Shown here: piece by piece, positions 16,008-29,281 of the stretch
How the letters are laid out: each line of letters begins with the position of its first letter
How positions within the stretch are numbered: the first letter of the stretch is position 1
Source of the DNA: Alteraquisediminimonas sediminicola
GTDB lineage: Bacteria; Pseudomonadota; Alphaproteobacteria; Sphingomonadales; Sphingomonadaceae
DNA: 64,000 nucleotides
Direction of reading: 5' to 3'
Assembly (NCBI RefSeq): GCF_019740335.1
Contig: NZ_JAHXZS010000005.1
Span: 1 to 64,000, forward strand
The notes under the pieces: generated by a model
The model's database searches: none
The model's input: the letters and a program-made list of their open reading frames with translations, nothing else
What the model was told of the DNA's origin: nothing
Position numbers and translations under genes: made by a program

Positions 16008-17200
16008 CTTTTGCCGCGCCCCCCGCTCCGATCACTATTTTTCTTCGCCGGTCCACCGCGATCACTGCCCCGTTTTTCAGGCCCGCCCCGGCCGCGACGC
16101 TCACCCTTGCGTTCCTTACGGGCGGCCTTGGCCTGCTGGGTAACCGCCTTGCGCTTGCCTTCCGGCGTATCCATGAACTTGATTTCATCGAACACCAGCT
16201 TGTCGCCATCGGCCAAATCAAAACCTAGTTGCTTGATGCTGTCGGTGAAATGCGTAGGCGGTTCAGCGATCACATCAATCTGCCCCCCGCCAGGCGAATC
16301 GATCTGCAAACGGCGCGCATGCAGATGCATCTTGCGGCTGATCGTGCCGGTCAAAAAGGCTTCCGGCCCACCATATTTGCCGTCGCCGATAATCGGATGG
16401 CCAATCGCCGCCATATGGACGCGCAACTGATGGGTCCGACCGGTATAGGGCTGCAACTCCACCCATGCGGCGCGGTTACCAGCGATATCGATCACGCGAT
16501 AACGCGTCTTGGCGGGCGCGCCTTCCTTGTTATCCACATGCATCTTTTCGCCGCCAGTACCCGGCTGCTTGGAGAGCGGCAGTTCAATAATGCCATCCTC
16601 GATGCTCGGCACTTCGGCGATGATCGCCCAATATACCTTACGCGCCGTGCGGCTGGAAAAGCTCTTGGCGAAAAAGCCCGCAGCCCGCGGCGTACGCGCC
16701 ACCAGCAAAACGCCGGACGTATCCTTATCAAGTCGGTGCACCAGTTTTGGGCGATGCGGCAGATCGAAGCACAACGCATCAAGCAGACGATCGACATGGT
16801 CTGTCGTCTTGGTACCGCCCTGTGTCGCCAAACCGGGCGGCTTGTTGATCACAATGGCATGCTCATCCTTGTAGATGACTAGGCTCTGCGCGAATTCTAT
16901 CTCGTCTTCGGTCAATGGCGGCCCCAGACGCTTTGGCGCAGCAGCAGGCCTGGCAGCCTTGACGGCCACCTGCTGGACATCCTTGGGCGGCAAGCGAAGT
17001 TGCTGGCCCGCAGCAACGCGATCGCCCGGTTCTGCGCGCTTGCCATCGATCCGCAATTGCCCAGTCCGCGCCCAGCGCGACACAAGATTGAAGGGCACAT
17101 CCGCCATGTGGCGCTTAATCCAGCGATCAACGCGGATACCGTCATCATCGGGATGAATAGTGAATAGCCGCTGGGCGGCATCGCCGATTTTTTCGCTCAT
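16004..17200 (-). CDS. RluA family pseudouridine synthase
   Basis: A 398-residue pseudouridine synthase. It has an N-terminal S4 RNA-binding domain (VDRWIKRHMADVPFNLVSRWARTGQLRIDG, given in part), the catalytic motif HRLDKDTSGVLL with the essential Asp, and GRTHQLRVHMAAIGHPIIGD. The C terminus is a basic, glycine- and arginine-rich tail of about 60 residues (KKNSDRSGGRGKR at the end), longer than in most RluC/RluD proteins. The ATG at 17200 overlaps the crcB stop. RluC-like modification of 23S rRNA is the most likely role, but the target position cannot be decided. Confidence 0.92.
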   Translation of the reverse strand: MSEKIGDAAQRLFTIHPDDDGIRVDRWIKRHMADVPFNLVSRWARTGQLRIDGKRAEPGDRVAAGQQLRLPPKDVQQVAVKAARPAAAPKRLGPPLTEDEIEFAQSLVIYKDEHAIVINKPPGLATQGGTKTTDHVDRLLDALCFDLPHRPKLVHRLDKDTSGVLLVARTPRAAGFFAKSFSSRTARKVYWAIIAEVPSIEDGIIELPLSKQPGTGGEKMHVDNKEGAPAKTRYRVIDIAGNRAAWVELQPYTGRTHQLRVHMAAIGHPIIGDGKYGGPEAFLTGTISRKMHLHARRLQIDSPGGGQIDVIAEPPTHFTDSIKQLGFDLADGDKLVFDEIKFMDTPEGKRKAVTQQAKAARKERKGERRGRGGPEKRGSDRGGPAKKNSDRSGGRGKR

Positions 17201-17571
17201 AATGCTGCTCGTGTCAGAGTAAGGCCACACCAGAGAGCAACAACCGACCCGGCCACCGATGCCAGCGCATAGACAAGCGCAGGACCAGTGCGTCCGGTTT
17301 CGATCATCGTCAACATCTCTAGGCTAAAGGCTGAAAAAGTAGTGAAGCCGCCAAGCACGCCTGTAGCCAGCAACAGTCGCGCCGGGTCACCGATCACCCG
17401 TCCCGCCACCAACGCCGCCACAACACCCATCGCAAAGCCACCAAGCAAATTGACGGCAAGCGTGGCCCAAGGCCAATTCACCCCCCAAAGCGTACGCACC
17501 GCTTGAGAGACAAGATGGCGTCCAGCGGCACCAACAGCGCCACCCGACATAACAAGGATCAGGGCATTCAT
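17197..17571 (-). CDS. crcB: Fluoride efflux channel CrcB
   Basis: A 124-residue Fluc/CrcB protein with four membrane helices that works as a dual-topology dimer exporting fluoride. Family marks are GGAVGAAGRHLVSQAV, WATLAVNLLGGFAMG with the conserved Asn, and GVLGGFTTFSAFSLE with the Phe box. No fluoride riboswitch is visible in the 35-nt gap to mutM, so it is probably expressed constitutively with the operon. Confidence 0.96.
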   Translation of the reverse strand: MNALILVMSGGAVGAAGRHLVSQAVRTLWGVNWPWATLAVNLLGGFAMGVVAALVAGRVIGDPARLLLATGVLGGFTTFSAFSLEMLTMIETGRTGPALVYALASVAGSVVALWCGLTLTRAAL

Positions 17572-17606
17572 GCCCGCCTGTTAGAGGGAAACCGCCGTCA
17601 AAGCCA

Positions 17607-18419
17607 CTATTTCTGGCAGGTAGGGCAATAGAAGGTCGATCTGCCGCCATCAACGCGGCGCAACACCTCGCCACCACAAGGGCATCGCTCCCCTTCCTGC
17701 CCATAGACCCGCCATTGCTTAAAGAAATAGCCGAGCTCTCCATCGGGCCGGGCATAATCGCGCAAGGTCGAGCCACCGGCCTCAATCGCCGCCGCCAACA
17801 CCTGCTTGATCATCGGCACCAATCTGGCCAGCGCCGCCACGGAGACCTTGCCGCCAGGCCGGGTCGGGCTAATGCCCGCCATGTTCAGCGCCTCACACAC
17901 ATAAATATTGCCCAAGCCTGCCACAATTTTCTGGTCGAGCAGCATCAGCTTGATCGGCGCAGCCCGGTCTTTCAAGGCACGGGCCAGCACAGATGGCGTG
18001 AAATCGTCACTCAATGGCTCCGGCCCCATACGGGTAAACGGCCCGAATTCAGCAATAGCTTCGGTGGGGACAAGATCCAGAGATCCGAAACGCCGTGGAT
18101 CATTCAGCACGAGTCGCTGGCCGCTCACCGTCTCAATAATCAGATGGTCATGCTTGTCTGGCTCTTCCGGGGCGATCCGCCAACGTCCCGACATACCAAG
18201 GTGAAAGATCAAACTATCACCGCGATCTGTATGAATCAGACCATATTTTGCCCGCCGGGAAAGGCCGATCACCCGGGCGCCGGTCATCCGCTGACGCAGA
18301 TCCACGGGGATAGGACGGCGCAAATCGGCGCGGCGCGGCTCAACCAGCGTCAGCACTTCCCCCTCAAGACAAGGGCGCAATCCTCGGATCGTCGTTTCTA
18401 CTTCTGGTAATTCAGGCAT
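17607..18419 (-). CDS. mutM: Formamidopyrimidine-DNA glycosylase
   Basis: A 270-residue base-excision repair enzyme removing 8-oxoguanine and FaPy lesions. The N terminus MPELPEVETTIRGL carries the catalytic Pro2 and Glu3, and the C-terminal zinc finger is complete (CPCGGEVLRR ... TFYCPTCQK). First gene of the minus-strand series; the 86-nt gap to divergent sodC holds its promoter. Confidence 0.97.
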   Translation of the reverse strand: MPELPEVETTIRGLRPCLEGEVLTLVEPRRADLRRPIPVDLRQRMTGARVIGLSRRAKYGLIHTDRGDSLIFHLGMSGRWRIAPEEPDKHDHLIIETVSGQRLVLNDPRRFGSLDLVPTEAIAEFGPFTRMGPEPLSDDFTPSVLARALKDRAAPIKLMLLDQKIVAGLGNIYVCEALNMAGISPTRPGGKVSVAALARLVPMIKQVLAAAIEAGGSTLRDYARPDGELGYFFKQWRVYGQEGERCPCGGEVLRRVDGGRSTFYCPTCQK

Positions 18420-18505
18420 ATTTCCCGATAGCGGGTGTTGCGCCCATGGGGAAGTCGTCGCATCTTAGCCCATCATTAAGAGATGACGAGATGAAAGGAC
18501 CCGAC

Positions 18506-19075
18506 ATGGCCATCGCTATATTCGACCGTATCAAGACAAGGCTGACCATCGCGTTATTGGCGCTCACAGCCGCAACCGGCCTCCCTCTCATCTCGTCGTC
18601 AGATGGCAACGCCGCAGAATTGCAGGCTGCCCGGACATCCGCCAAAGCCACCCTCACCGATATAAACGGCAAAAAAATTGGCACCATCGCCCTGAAACAA
18701 GCAGGGCAAAACCTTGTGCTGAAGTTCAAGGCCAAATCCATCGCCTCAGGCTGGCACGGCGTACACCTTCATACCATCGGCAGTTGCACGGCCCCCGACT
18801 TCAAGGATGCAGGCGGCCATTGGAACCCATTTGGTCAACATCATGGACAGCCCGGCGCTGAAACTGCCCATCGTGGCGATCTCCCAATGATATGGGCCAA
18901 TGCCCAAAACCGAGTTGAAACCAAGCTCACCCTGAAAGGCGTCACACTCTCCGGCGAACATGGCCTGATTGATACCGATGGCGCGGCCATTGTCATTCAT
19001 GCCGGTCAGGATGATTACCAAAGCGATCCAGCCGGCAATAGCGGCGCCCGCATCGCCTGCGCTGTCATCCACTAA
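18506..19075 (+). CDS. sodC: Superoxide dismutase, Cu-Zn family, exported
   Basis: A 189-residue periplasmic superoxide dismutase. The N terminus is a signal peptide (hydrophobic LTIALLALTAATGLPLI, cut near DGNAAELQ). Metal ligands are recognisable in order: the HLH pair in GVHLHTIGSC, the bridging His in AGGHWNPFG, His in QHHGQP, His and Asp in HRGDLP, and the His of IVIHAGQDDYQSDPAGNSG. It ends in the family GARIACAVI. The ATG at 18506 has AAAGGA about 7 nt upstream; two earlier in-frame ATGs (18446, 18491) lack one. It stands alone, divergent from mutM. Confidence 0.9.
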   Translation: MAIAIFDRIKTRLTIALLALTAATGLPLISSSDGNAAELQAARTSAKATLTDINGKKIGTIALKQAGQNLVLKFKAKSIASGWHGVHLHTIGSCTAPDFKDAGGHWNPFGQHHGQPGAETAHRGDLPMIWANAQNRVETKLTLKGVTLSGEHGLIDTDGAAIVIHAGQDDYQSDPAGNSGARIACAVIH

Positions 19076-19213
19076 AATCTTGGCAATCTTACAGGTGACC
19101 TCTCCCTAAAAGAGAACGGGTAGATATAAGGCGTTGGCGATAATCATAACTATGGACCACAAAAGAATAGGACGAATTGCAAGCGTCACCACGCCACACT
19201 AGAGTGGAGTCAT

Positions 19214-20511
19214 ATGACTATCGCCCCAGCGCCCCAACACCCGTTCGCCATACGCGACTATCGCTATTATTGGTTGGCGCGAATCACCATCATTCTGGCG
19301 CAGATGGCACTGGTGGTGGTGATAGGCTGGCAGGTCTATGACATTGCCCGTCAGACAATGGGCCTGAAAGCGGCGGCATTTCAATTAGGCTTGGTCGGCC
19401 TTGCCCAGTTCGCACCATTGCTGCTGCTCACCTTGTATACTGGCTGGGTCGCTGATCGTTTCGACCGTCGGCGAGTAGCACAATTCGCGGTTTTGCTTGA
19501 AATCCTGTGCGCGGCCATGCTTGGCCTGACAACCTGGCAAGGCACAGTTACCTTGCCAATCCTTTTTGGCGCGGCGGCGCTATTGGGTGTGGCGCGGGCA
19601 TTTGCTGGCCCTGCCCTGCAAGGCATTACGCCCAACATCGTGCCAGCGCCGCTGATGCCACAGGCTATAGCATTCAGTTCAATTGCTTGGCAGATGGGGG
19701 CGATTGTCGGCCCGGCCATGGGTGGGTATCTTTATGCGGCAGACCCGGCCGCACCCTATATTGTTGCGGCGATATTGCTCTCCGCCACATTGGTGGCGCT
19801 ACACTTAATTCGGCCATTTGCGCGCAAAGAGCTATCGAACAAGCTCAGCCCTTGGCAACAGATGATCGAAGGCCTGCACTATGTCCGCCGCAACCGGCTG
19901 GTTCTCGGTACGATATCTCTTGATTTCATCGCGGTGCTGCTCGCCGGGGCAACAGCGATGCTGCCGGTCTATGCCCGCGATATTTTGCATGTCGGCAGCG
20001 AAGGTCTGGGCCATCTTCGGGCCGCCCCCGCCCTTGGTGCGGCCTTTGTCGCCTTATGGTTCGGGCTCAGGCCATTGTCCCGCAATGTCGGGATCAAGAT
20101 GTTGGCCGCGGTCGCCTTCTTTGGTGTCGTCACGATCATCTTCGGGCTGTCACACCTGATCATACCCTCTCAGCCCATGGTGGTTGCGCTAGGTGCCTTG
20201 GCCGTACTGGGCGCATTGGACATGGTATCGGTCTATGTCCGTCAGACGTTGATCCAGATTCACACCCCAGACGAAATGCGCGGTCGGGTCGGGGCAGTAT
20301 CCATCCTGTTTATTTCAGGGTCCAATGAATTGGGCGAGGCGGAAAGCGGGCTGCTTGCGGCATTGATCGGCCCTGTCGCCGCAGTCGTGGTCGGCGGTGT
20401 CGGCGCCATTATTGCCACTGGTTTGTGGGCGTGGATTTTCCCCGAATTACGACGCGCGCGGACATTTGATCCGCCCGAAGAAAACGTCAAAACTGCAAAG
20501 GAGACTGTTGC

Positions 20512-20515
<4 letters not shown>
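19214..20515 (+). CDS. MFS transporter (EntS/DHA3-like)
   Basis: A 433-residue major facilitator with about 12 membrane helices. The N-terminal half has the conserved loop [14 protein letters not shown] between helices 2 and 3. The closest type I recognise is the EntS-like drug/siderophore exporter subgroup, by the N terminus [14 protein letters not shown] and the [22 protein letters not shown] segment. It overlaps cysK by 4 nt (ATGA, 20512-20515). The cargo is unknown; coupling to cysteine synthase may hint at a thiol-related compound, which is inference. Confidence 0.87.
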
Positions 20516-22793
<2,278 letters not shown>

Positions 22794-22965
22794 AATAGCG
22801 CTCCGGACGCATTTTCGACGTCAGTCGACATAATAAAATCACGGTTCATGACACCTCCAGCCTCCCTAGAGATTGGCGGTATCATGAGACGTTGATGCGT
22901 TTAGTATTGCATCCCGAACGATCCATGATAGCTTTCGCCGAAATATTATAATCGGGAGAGGGCGC

Positions 22966-23502
22966 ATGGCGCTGTTCATGGTCATTGGGCCGTTGGGGTT
23001 CTTCTTTTTGGCGATTGCCATGGTGTATGTCGGTCTGGTTGCACGCCAACGCGAATGTGGCCGGGCTGAGAATGCCTATCGGACCCAATTGCAATTGCGT
23101 GCAGCTGCGATTGACTCCCTGTTGGGAACTCTACCAACAGGTGACACCGCTCTCGACGCGGCGCGATCAGAAGTCCTCGCTGCGAGTGAACAAGCAGTAC
23201 TTGCGGCCTCACCCGATCGTTTTTCCTTTGAAGAAGGCCATCTCGCCAATGCCATTGAAGTGCTTGTCGGACGTGCCGCCAAGCTCCCCGCCGTTCAGAA
23301 TGATCACGACTATGCGGCCAGCCGCCGCGAACTTCTGATCACAGATGCCAGACTGACAACTGCGCGTCGCTCACGGCGACGGGCATATGCGGAATATGAA
23401 TGTGCCTGCGACGCCTTTCCAGGGGTCTTGTTTTCCGGCATACTTGGTTTTAAACCAATGAGTTATGATCAACCATCCCTCGCGAGTCACCTACCGCAAT
23501 AA
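22966..23502 (+). CDS. LemA family-like protein
   Basis: A 178-residue protein with one N-terminal membrane helix (about residues 3-26) and a helical cytoplasmic or periplasmic body. The C-terminal part, LTTARRSRRRAYAEYECACD followed by AFPGVLFSGILGFKPMSYD, matches the end of LemA proteins (…ARR.YN..V..YN....FP…..FGFK…F), but the rest is divergent. A -10-like TATTATAAT and a GGGAGAGG ribosome site precede the ATG. LemA function is poorly understood. It is upstream of exported msrB-msrA. Confidence 0.7.
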   Translation: MALFMVIGPLGFFFLAIAMVYVGLVARQRECGRAENAYRTQLQLRAAAIDSLLGTLPTGDTALDAARSEVLAASEQAVLAASPDRFSFEEGHLANAIEVLVGRAAKLPAVQNDHDYAASRRELLITDARLTTARRSRRRAYAEYECACDAFPGVLFSGILGFKPMSYDQPSLASHLPQ

Positions 23503-23569
23503 GTGGTCACACAATATCGCGAACCGCATGACGGACATGGGGCCTCATCCGGCTGTCGCCGTGTATCCA

Positions 23570-24049
23570 ATGGCCGTGTCACGTCGCCAATGTCTGATCG
23601 GCGCCATTTCCGCCTTGGCCTTAGCACCTTCGGCAATCAAGGCCGCTACTCGCACTTTCGAAGTCACGTTGAGCGATGCCGAGTGGCGACGGCGACTGTC
23701 TCCCGCCGCTTATGCCACCCTCCGTCATGAGGCGACGGAGAGGCCATTCACCAGCCCACTCAATCGGGAAAAGCGCAAAGGCAGCTTTCGCTGCGCTGGC
23801 TGCGAACTCCCTTTATTCTCTTCAGCGACAAAATATGACAGCCATACCGGTTGGCCGAGCTTTTGGGCCCCGATAAAAGGCGCCGTTGAAACCCGCACCG
23901 ATTATCAAATTGGCTACCCAAGAACCGAGGTGCATTGTCGGCGCTGTGGCGGGCATCTGGGCCATGTTTTTGATGATGGGCCGCCGCCCACGGGCAAACG
24001 TTATTGCATGAACGGCGTCGCCCTTCATTTCGTGCCGGAGATAGGGTGA
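23570..24049 (+). CDS. msrB: Peptide-methionine (R)-S-oxide reductase, Tat-exported
   Basis: A 159-residue MsrB with an N-terminal twin-arginine signal (SRRQCLIG followed by AISALALAPSAIKA), so it should act in the periplasm. Zinc-binding cysteine pairs are FRCAGCELPLF and HCRRCGGHLGHVF. The catalytic Cys lies in RYCMNGVALHF; most MsrB proteins have Ser where Gly is here. It reduces the R-diastereomer of oxidised methionine in proteins. The start at 23570 is chosen because the twin-arginine signal follows at once; the longer reading (23465) overlaps the LemA-like gene. It overlaps msrA by one base (TGATG). Confidence 0.93.
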   Translation: MAVSRRQCLIGAISALALAPSAIKAATRTFEVTLSDAEWRRRLSPAAYATLRHEATERPFTSPLNREKRKGSFRCAGCELPLFSSATKYDSHTGWPSFWAPIKGAVETRTDYQIGYPRTEVHCRRCGGHLGHVFDDGPPPTGKRYCMNGVALHFVPEIG

Positions 24050-24726
24050 TGAAGCGTTTTTTACTTGGCGGCCCAGTCTTGCTCCTCCTTGGCTTTGCGG
24101 CACTCCAATCGACCAATAGCCGGGCGGAACGGCCCGTACCCTTGCCCCAAGCAATCAACGACGAGCGACCCCATACGGGCAGTGCGGTGGCAATATTTGC
24201 GGGCGGCTGCTTTTGGGGGGTCGAAGGCGTATTTGAACAGGTCGCAGGCGTTCAGTCCGTCATCCCCGGCTATGCTGGCGGCACGGCTGCCACGGCGAAC
24301 TATGGCGATGTATCCACTGAAAACACGCGCCATGCAGAGGTGGTGCGCATCACCTACATACCCACCCGAATCAGTTACGGCACACTTTTGCGCATTTTCT
24401 TTTCCGTGGCGCATGATCCGACGCAGTTGAATCGTCAGGGACCAGATCGTGGGCCAAGCTATCGCTCGGCCATTTTCCCGCAAACGCCCGAACAAGAACG
24501 CATCGCCCAAAGCTACATCGCCCAATTGGCGAAATCCGGGCGGTTTGCCGCGCCCATCGTGACGCGTATCGAACAAGGCCGCTTCTTCCCGGCCGAACCC
24601 GAACATCAGGACTTCATGCGCCGTAATCCGACCCATCCCTATATCATGCGCTGGGATGCGCCGAAGGTTGCCGCCCTTCGTTCGCTCTTCCCTTCCCTGA
24701 TGAAAACGTCGATCGAGTCGAAGTGA
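24049..24726 (+). CDS. msrA: Peptide-methionine (S)-S-oxide reductase, exported
   Basis: A 225-residue MsrA, preceded by a Sec-type signal peptide (MKRFLLGGPVLLLLGFAAL). The catalytic motif is GGCFWGVEGVFEQVAGV, followed by GYAGGTAATANYGDVST and HDPTQLNRQGPDRGPSYRSA, all standard for MsrA. With the Tat-exported MsrB next to it, the pair can repair both diastereomers of methionine sulfoxide in periplasmic proteins. Both halves are separate proteins rather than the fused MsrAB seen in some species. Confidence 0.95.
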   Translation: MKRFLLGGPVLLLLGFAALQSTNSRAERPVPLPQAINDERPHTGSAVAIFAGGCFWGVEGVFEQVAGVQSVIPGYAGGTAATANYGDVSTENTRHAEVVRITYIPTRISYGTLLRIFFSVAHDPTQLNRQGPDRGPSYRSAIFPQTPEQERIAQSYIAQLAKSGRFAAPIVTRIEQGRFFPAEPEHQDFMRRNPTHPYIMRWDAPKVAALRSLFPSLMKTSIESK

Positions 24727-24766
24727 TGCTTGAGCGTAGCCACAACCTCGCCTAAGCGAGAGAGTT

Positions 24767-27412
24767 ATGAGCTCGACCAATGATATCCGCCGGTCCTTTC
24801 TGGATCATTTCGCTGCCGCAGGTCACGAGGTTATCCCCTCTGCGCCGCTGGTCCCGCATAATGATCCGACCCTGATGTTCACCAATGCCGGGATGGTGCC
24901 GTTCAAGAACGTGTTTACCGGCCTTGAAAAGCGACCCTATGTGACGGCCACTTCGTCACAAAAATGCGTCCGCGCCGGGGGCAAGCATAACGACCTCGAT
25001 AATGTCGGCTATACGGCGCGTCATCATACTTTCTTTGAAATGCTGGGGAATTTCTCGTTCGGCGATTATTTCAAAGAACGCGCGATCACATTGGCGTGGG
25101 ACCTGCTGACCCGCGAATGGGGGCTGGACAAGGAACGCCTGTGCGTCACCGTTTATCATACGGATGACGAAGCATTTGACCTGTGGAAGAAAATCGCAGG
25201 CCTGCCCGATCACAAGATCATTCGCATTTCGACATCAGACAATTTCTGGTCGATGGGGGATACCGGCCCATGCGGCCCATGTTCTGAGATTTTCTGGGAC
25301 CATGGCGACCATATCTATGGTGGCCCGCCGGGTAGCCCGGAAGAAGATGGCGACCGCTTCGTCGAGATCTGGAACCTTGTGTTCATGCAATATGAGCAAG
25401 TGGACGCTGCCACCCGACTCAACTTGCCAAAGCCGTCGATCGACACCGGCATGGGTCTGGAACGCATTGCCGCCGTCTTGCAGGGCGTTCACAATAATTA
25501 CGACACCGACACCTTCAAATCGCTGATCGAGGCATCAGGCGAATTGACCCGCAACGATCCGAGCGGCTCGATGCAGGCATCGCATCGGGTGATCGCCGAC
25601 CATCTGCGCTCGGCGGGCTTCCTTGTCGCGGATGGTGTGCTGCCCAGCAATGAAGGGCGCGGCTATGTGCTGCGCCGCATCATGCGTCGTGCGATGCGCC
25701 ACGCCCATCTGCTGGGCGCGAAAGATCCGCTGATGCATCGTCTCGTCCCGGCATTGGTCAGCGAAATGGGACAGGCCTATCCAGAACTGATCCGCGCACA
25801 GCCGCTGATCGAGGAAACGCTGCGCCATGAAGAAGTGCGCTTCCGTCAAACCCTCGACAAGGGGCTGAAGCTGCTGGATGATGCCACCGCCAGCATGGAC
25901 AAAGGCGGGACGCTGCCCGGGGAAACGGCCTTCAAGCTCTATGACACCTTCGGCTTCCCTTATGATCTCACCGAAGACGCATTGCGCGCACAGGGGCTGA
26001 GCGTTGATCGCGCTGGTTTCGATTCTGCGATGGCCGCGCAAAAGGCAGCGGCGCGCGCCGCCTGGAAAGGGTCTGGCGACAAAGCCTCCGAAGACATCTG
26101 GTTCGACCTTGCGGAAGAACATGGCGCGACAGAATTCACCGGCTATGTCTCTGAAAGCGGTGAAGGTCAGGTCATCGCGCTAATCAAGGACGGTGCGCAG
26201 GTGACGAGCGCAGCCGCAGGCGATGAGGTCACTATCCTCACCAACCAAACGCCATTTTACGGCGAAAGCGGCGGACAAAAGGGTGATGCGGGCGTCATCA
26301 GCAATGACAAGGGCCTGAACATCCCCATCAGCGACACGCTGAAGCCGCTTGGCCGACTCCATGCCCATCAGGGCATAGTGGAAAGCGGCACGATCACCGT
26401 TGGCGAAGCCGTACATCTTGCCGTCGATAGTGTGCGGCGAGGCCGGATTCGGGCCAACCACTCTGCAACCCATCTGTTGCATGCGGCGCTGCGCCACCGG
26501 CTTGGCGGACATGTCAGCCAAAAGGGCAGCATGGTGAGCGAGGACCGGCTACGGTTCGACTTCTCGCATCCCAAAGCGCTCTCCGCCGAAGATCTGGCTG
26601 CGATCGAAACCGAAGTGAATGCCCAGATTCGTCAAAATGATGAGGTCACTACCCGATTGATGACCCCAGACGATGCCATCGCTGCAGGTGCTATGGCGCT
26701 GTTCGGCGAGAAATATGGCGACGAAGTACGCGTGCTGTCGATGGGCAAGGGCGACACCCATAGCTATTCAGTCGAACTTTGCGGCGGCACCCATGTGCGC
26801 GCGCTGGGCGACATCGGCTTGGTCCGCATTGTTGCAGAAAGCGCCGTATCTTCCGGCGTCCGTCGCATCGAGGCCCTGACAGGCGAGGCCGCTCGTCTTT
26901 GGCTGACCGGGCGCGAAGAGCAACTCCGCAACGTTGCGGCAACGCTCAAGACTACACCCGACGATGTACCGACGCGCGTAGCCGCCTTAGCCGATCAGGT
27001 CCGCAAACTTGAACGTGAACTCGCCGATGTCAAAAAGACCTTGGCCATGGGCGGTAGTGGCGGTTTAGCTTCGGCTGGTCCTGAACTCATCAATAATGTG
27101 CCATTCCTCGGCCAGATCGTGGAAGGTCTCGATCCCAAGCAGTTGCGCGGGACAATTGATGACGCGAAAAAGGCGCACGGCTCCATCATCTCTATGATTA
27201 TCGCGCTCAACGATGGCAAAGCCAGCGTCGCCGCCGGCGTCACCGACGATCTTCTCGCCCGCGTCAGTGCTGTCGATCTGGTCAAGGCGGCCGTGGCTGC
27301 GCTGGGTGGTCAGGGCGGCGGCGGCCGCCCAGACATGGCGCAGGGTGGCGGTCCGGATGCGGACAGCGCACCTGCCGCGATGGAAGCGGCCAAGGCGCTG
27401 ATCGCCGGTTAA
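24767..27412 (+). CDS. alaS: Alanyl-tRNA synthetase
   Basis: An 881-residue class II synthetase, full length. Catalytic domain begins [21 protein letters not shown] with motif 2 [18 protein letters not shown]; the editing domain shows [12 protein letters not shown] and the CGGTHV zinc motif ([16 protein letters not shown]), and a glycine-rich DHHA1 C-terminal domain follows. The reading frame is intact. It ends by overlapping the stop of the convergent antiporter gene by 3 nt (27409-27412). Confidence 0.99.
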   Translation: MSSTNDIRRSFLDHFAAAGHEVIPSAPLVPHNDPTLMFTNAGMVPFKNVFTGLEKRPYVTATSSQKCVRAGGKHNDLDNVGYTARHHTFFEMLGNFSFGDYFKERAITLAWDLLTREWGLDKERLCVTVYHTDDEAFDLWKKIAGLPDHKIIRISTSDNFWSMGDTGPCGPCSEIFWDHGDHIYGGPPGSPEEDGDRFVEIWNLVFMQYEQVDAATRLNLPKPSIDTGMGLERIAAVLQGVHNNYDTDTFKSLIEASGELTRNDPSGSMQASHRVIADHLRSAGFLVADGVLPSNEGRGYVLRRIMRRAMRHAHLLGAKDPLMHRLVPALVSEMGQAYPELIRAQPLIEETLRHEEVRFRQTLDKGLKLLDDATASMDKGGTLPGETAFKLYDTFGFPYDLTEDALRAQGLSVDRAGFDSAMAAQKAAARAAWKGSGDKASEDIWFDLAEEHGATEFTGYVSESGEGQVIALIKDGAQVTSAAAGDEVTILTNQTPFYGESGGQKGDAGVISNDKGLNIPISDTLKPLGRLHAHQGIVESGTITVGEAVHLAVDSVRRGRIRANHSATHLLHAALRHRLGGHVSQKGSMVSEDRLRFDFSHPKALSAEDLAAIETEVNAQIRQNDEVTTRLMTPDDAIAAGAMALFGEKYGDEVRVLSMGKGDTHSYSVELCGGTHVRALGDIGLVRIVAESAVSSGVRRIEALTGEAARLWLTGREEQLRNVAATLKTTPDDVPTRVAALADQVRKLERELADVKKTLAMGGSGGLASAGPELINNVPFLGQIVEGLDPKQLRGTIDDAKKAHGSIISMIIALNDGKASVAAGVTDDLLARVSAVDLVKAAVAALGGQGGGGRPDMAQGGGPDADSAPAAMEAAKALIAG

Positions 27413-29220
27413 GGAAATTTAATCCCGGCTTGCCCGATATCGATATCACGCAATCGCCGCCGATGAAGCGGGGGTTCGCGTGATATTGCACCATGGTTCA
27501 TAATGTCCGCGCGCAGTTCTGCTCTTTTCTCGTGAATGGAAGCAATGACAGGCCCCATAGGCACGCCAAGGTCGACGAGGACTGCTTCAGACAATTGAAG
27601 TGAGCTCTCCAGCGTCTCCGGCACGGCATCTGTCGCCCCCGCACGATAGAGTTCAGCCGCATGGCTGGCATCACGAGCCCGGGACACAATAGTGAGGTCA
27701 GGATAGCGCGCACGTAATTTCCGCGTCAGGCGAACATTCTGGACGGGATCATCCATCGTCAGAATCACGGCAGGGGCACAGTCCAGACCGAGTCGCTCCA
27801 GCATCTGGGGACGCGCGACATCACCAAAGATCACATCATAGCCTCGCTGACGCACCAGCGCGACCCGATCCGCATCGGCATCAACCGCGCGATAAGGGCG
27901 GCCATGCACATTCATCATATCCGCCACTAACTGCCCCACACGCCCAAAGCCGAGAATGATAGCTGCATGCGGTTTTGGGGCAGAATCAACCGAGTCTGCG
28001 ACTTCCCGAAGGGCAAGTCGAAGGGCTACGACATGACCAAATTTGGCCAGCAAAGGCGTTACAGTCAGGCCAATCGCCGTGACCATTTGCCAGAAACTCG
28101 CCGTCTGTTGATCAATCAAATTGGCGGACGCCGCAGTCGCGAGCACGATCAACGTGGTTTCCGATGGACTGGCCATCAATAATGCCGTCTCCGCCGCCAC
28201 AGCCCGCTTGGCCCCGCCAATCCGCAACAACAGGCCTGTGATCAACGTCTTGATCGATAGCACCGCCACGACCGCGCAAAAAATGCCAACCCATTCACGC
28301 ACCAACAGCCCCAGATCGACCGACATGCCGACAGAGATCAGAAATACGCCGAGTGCCAACCCTTTGAATGGCGCCATCATGACCTCGACTTCATGATTAT
28401 AATCAGTCTCTGCGATCAACACGCCCGCCAATAGCGCCCCGACGATAGGTGATAGACCGATACTCGTCGTAATCAGGCTGGCCACAATCACCACCAGCAG
28501 ACTGGCCGACATAAAGAGTTCCGGGCTCTTTGTCCGCGCCGCCTGGCTGAACAGCAGCGGCAATGCAAAGCGACCAGATACCAGCATCAACGGCACGACC
28601 ATCAATGTCAGCACTGCCGTCGTCATCAGCCCTTCCCAACCCGATTCACCGCTATGTGGGCCGATCGCGCCAAGAATGAAAATAATGGGCACAAGGGCGA
28701 TATCTTCAAACAACAACATAGCAAAAGCGCGCTGGCCGACAGGCCCGGTCATGCCAACAAGAGGCAGAACGAGTGCGGTCGAAGATAGGGCCAAGGCCAT
28801 GCCAAGACCGCTTGCACCCTGCCAATCATGGCCAAAAGCAAGCAAGCCCAAACCAATGGCCAGCGCACCGATCAACATCTCCGCCGCACCTAGACCGAAA
28901 ACCATGCGCCGCATTTGCCACAAACGCCTGAAGCTCAACTCCAATCCGATGGAAAACAGCAGCAGAATAATGCCGAACTCCGCAAAGGGCGCAATCACAT
29001 GCTGATCTGCGATCGTTACATGACGGAGCCATGAATAGTCACCCACCCATCCACCAAGCCCGGCCGGGCCAACCAATATCCCTACAAGGATGAAACCGAT
29101 GACAGGCGTGATCCGTAACCGAGCAAAGGTGGGTATCACCAACCCGGCAGCGCCAAGCACGACCAGCGCTTCCCGCAATCCGCTATTGGTGACGACTAAT
29201 GCTGTTTCCGCTGTTGTCAT
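27409..29220 (-). CDS. Cation:proton antiporter, CPA2/KefB type with TrkA-N domain
   Basis: About 603 residues. An N-terminal CPA2 exchanger domain (12 or so helices: [53 protein letters not shown]) is followed by a cytosolic Rossmann NAD-binding TrkA-N domain ([21 protein letters not shown]). This is the layout of KefB/KefC/YbaL antiporters, which exchange K+ or Na+ for protons. The ATG at 29220 is preferred, although ATGs at 29229 and 29259 are in frame. It is divergent from the formylglutamate amidohydrolase and convergent with alaS. Confidence 0.9.
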   Translation of the reverse strand: MTTAETALVVTNSGLREALVVLGAAGLVIPTFARLRITPVIGFILVGILVGPAGLGGWVGDYSWLRHVTIADQHVIAPFAEFGIILLLFSIGLELSFRRLWQMRRMVFGLGAAEMLIGALAIGLGLLAFGHDWQGASGLGMALALSSTALVLPLVGMTGPVGQRAFAMLLFEDIALVPIIFILGAIGPHSGESGWEGLMTTAVLTLMVVPLMLVSGRFALPLLFSQAARTKSPELFMSASLLVVIVASLITTSIGLSPIVGALLAGVLIAETDYNHEVEVMMAPFKGLALGVFLISVGMSVDLGLLVREWVGIFCAVVAVLSIKTLITGLLLRIGGAKRAVAAETALLMASPSETTLIVLATAASANLIDQQTASFWQMVTAIGLTVTPLLAKFGHVVALRLALREVADSVDSAPKPHAAIILGFGRVGQLVADMMNVHGRPYRAVDADADRVALVRQRGYDVIFGDVARPQMLERLGLDCAPAVILTMDDPVQNVRLTRKLRARYPDLTIVSRARDASHAAELYRAGATDAVPETLESSLQLSEAVLVDLGVPMGPVIASIHEKRAELRADIMNHGAISREPPLHRRRLRDIDIGQAGIKFP

Positions 29221-29281
29221 GGCTTGCATCTTCGCTTGAACCAGCCACAATGTCAGCACTTAACTGGGCGGAGACAGAATT

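Noticed and set aside
17572-17606. Fluoride riboswitch before crcB
   Set aside because: The gap to mutM is just 35 nt and shows none of the conserved riboswitch sequence.
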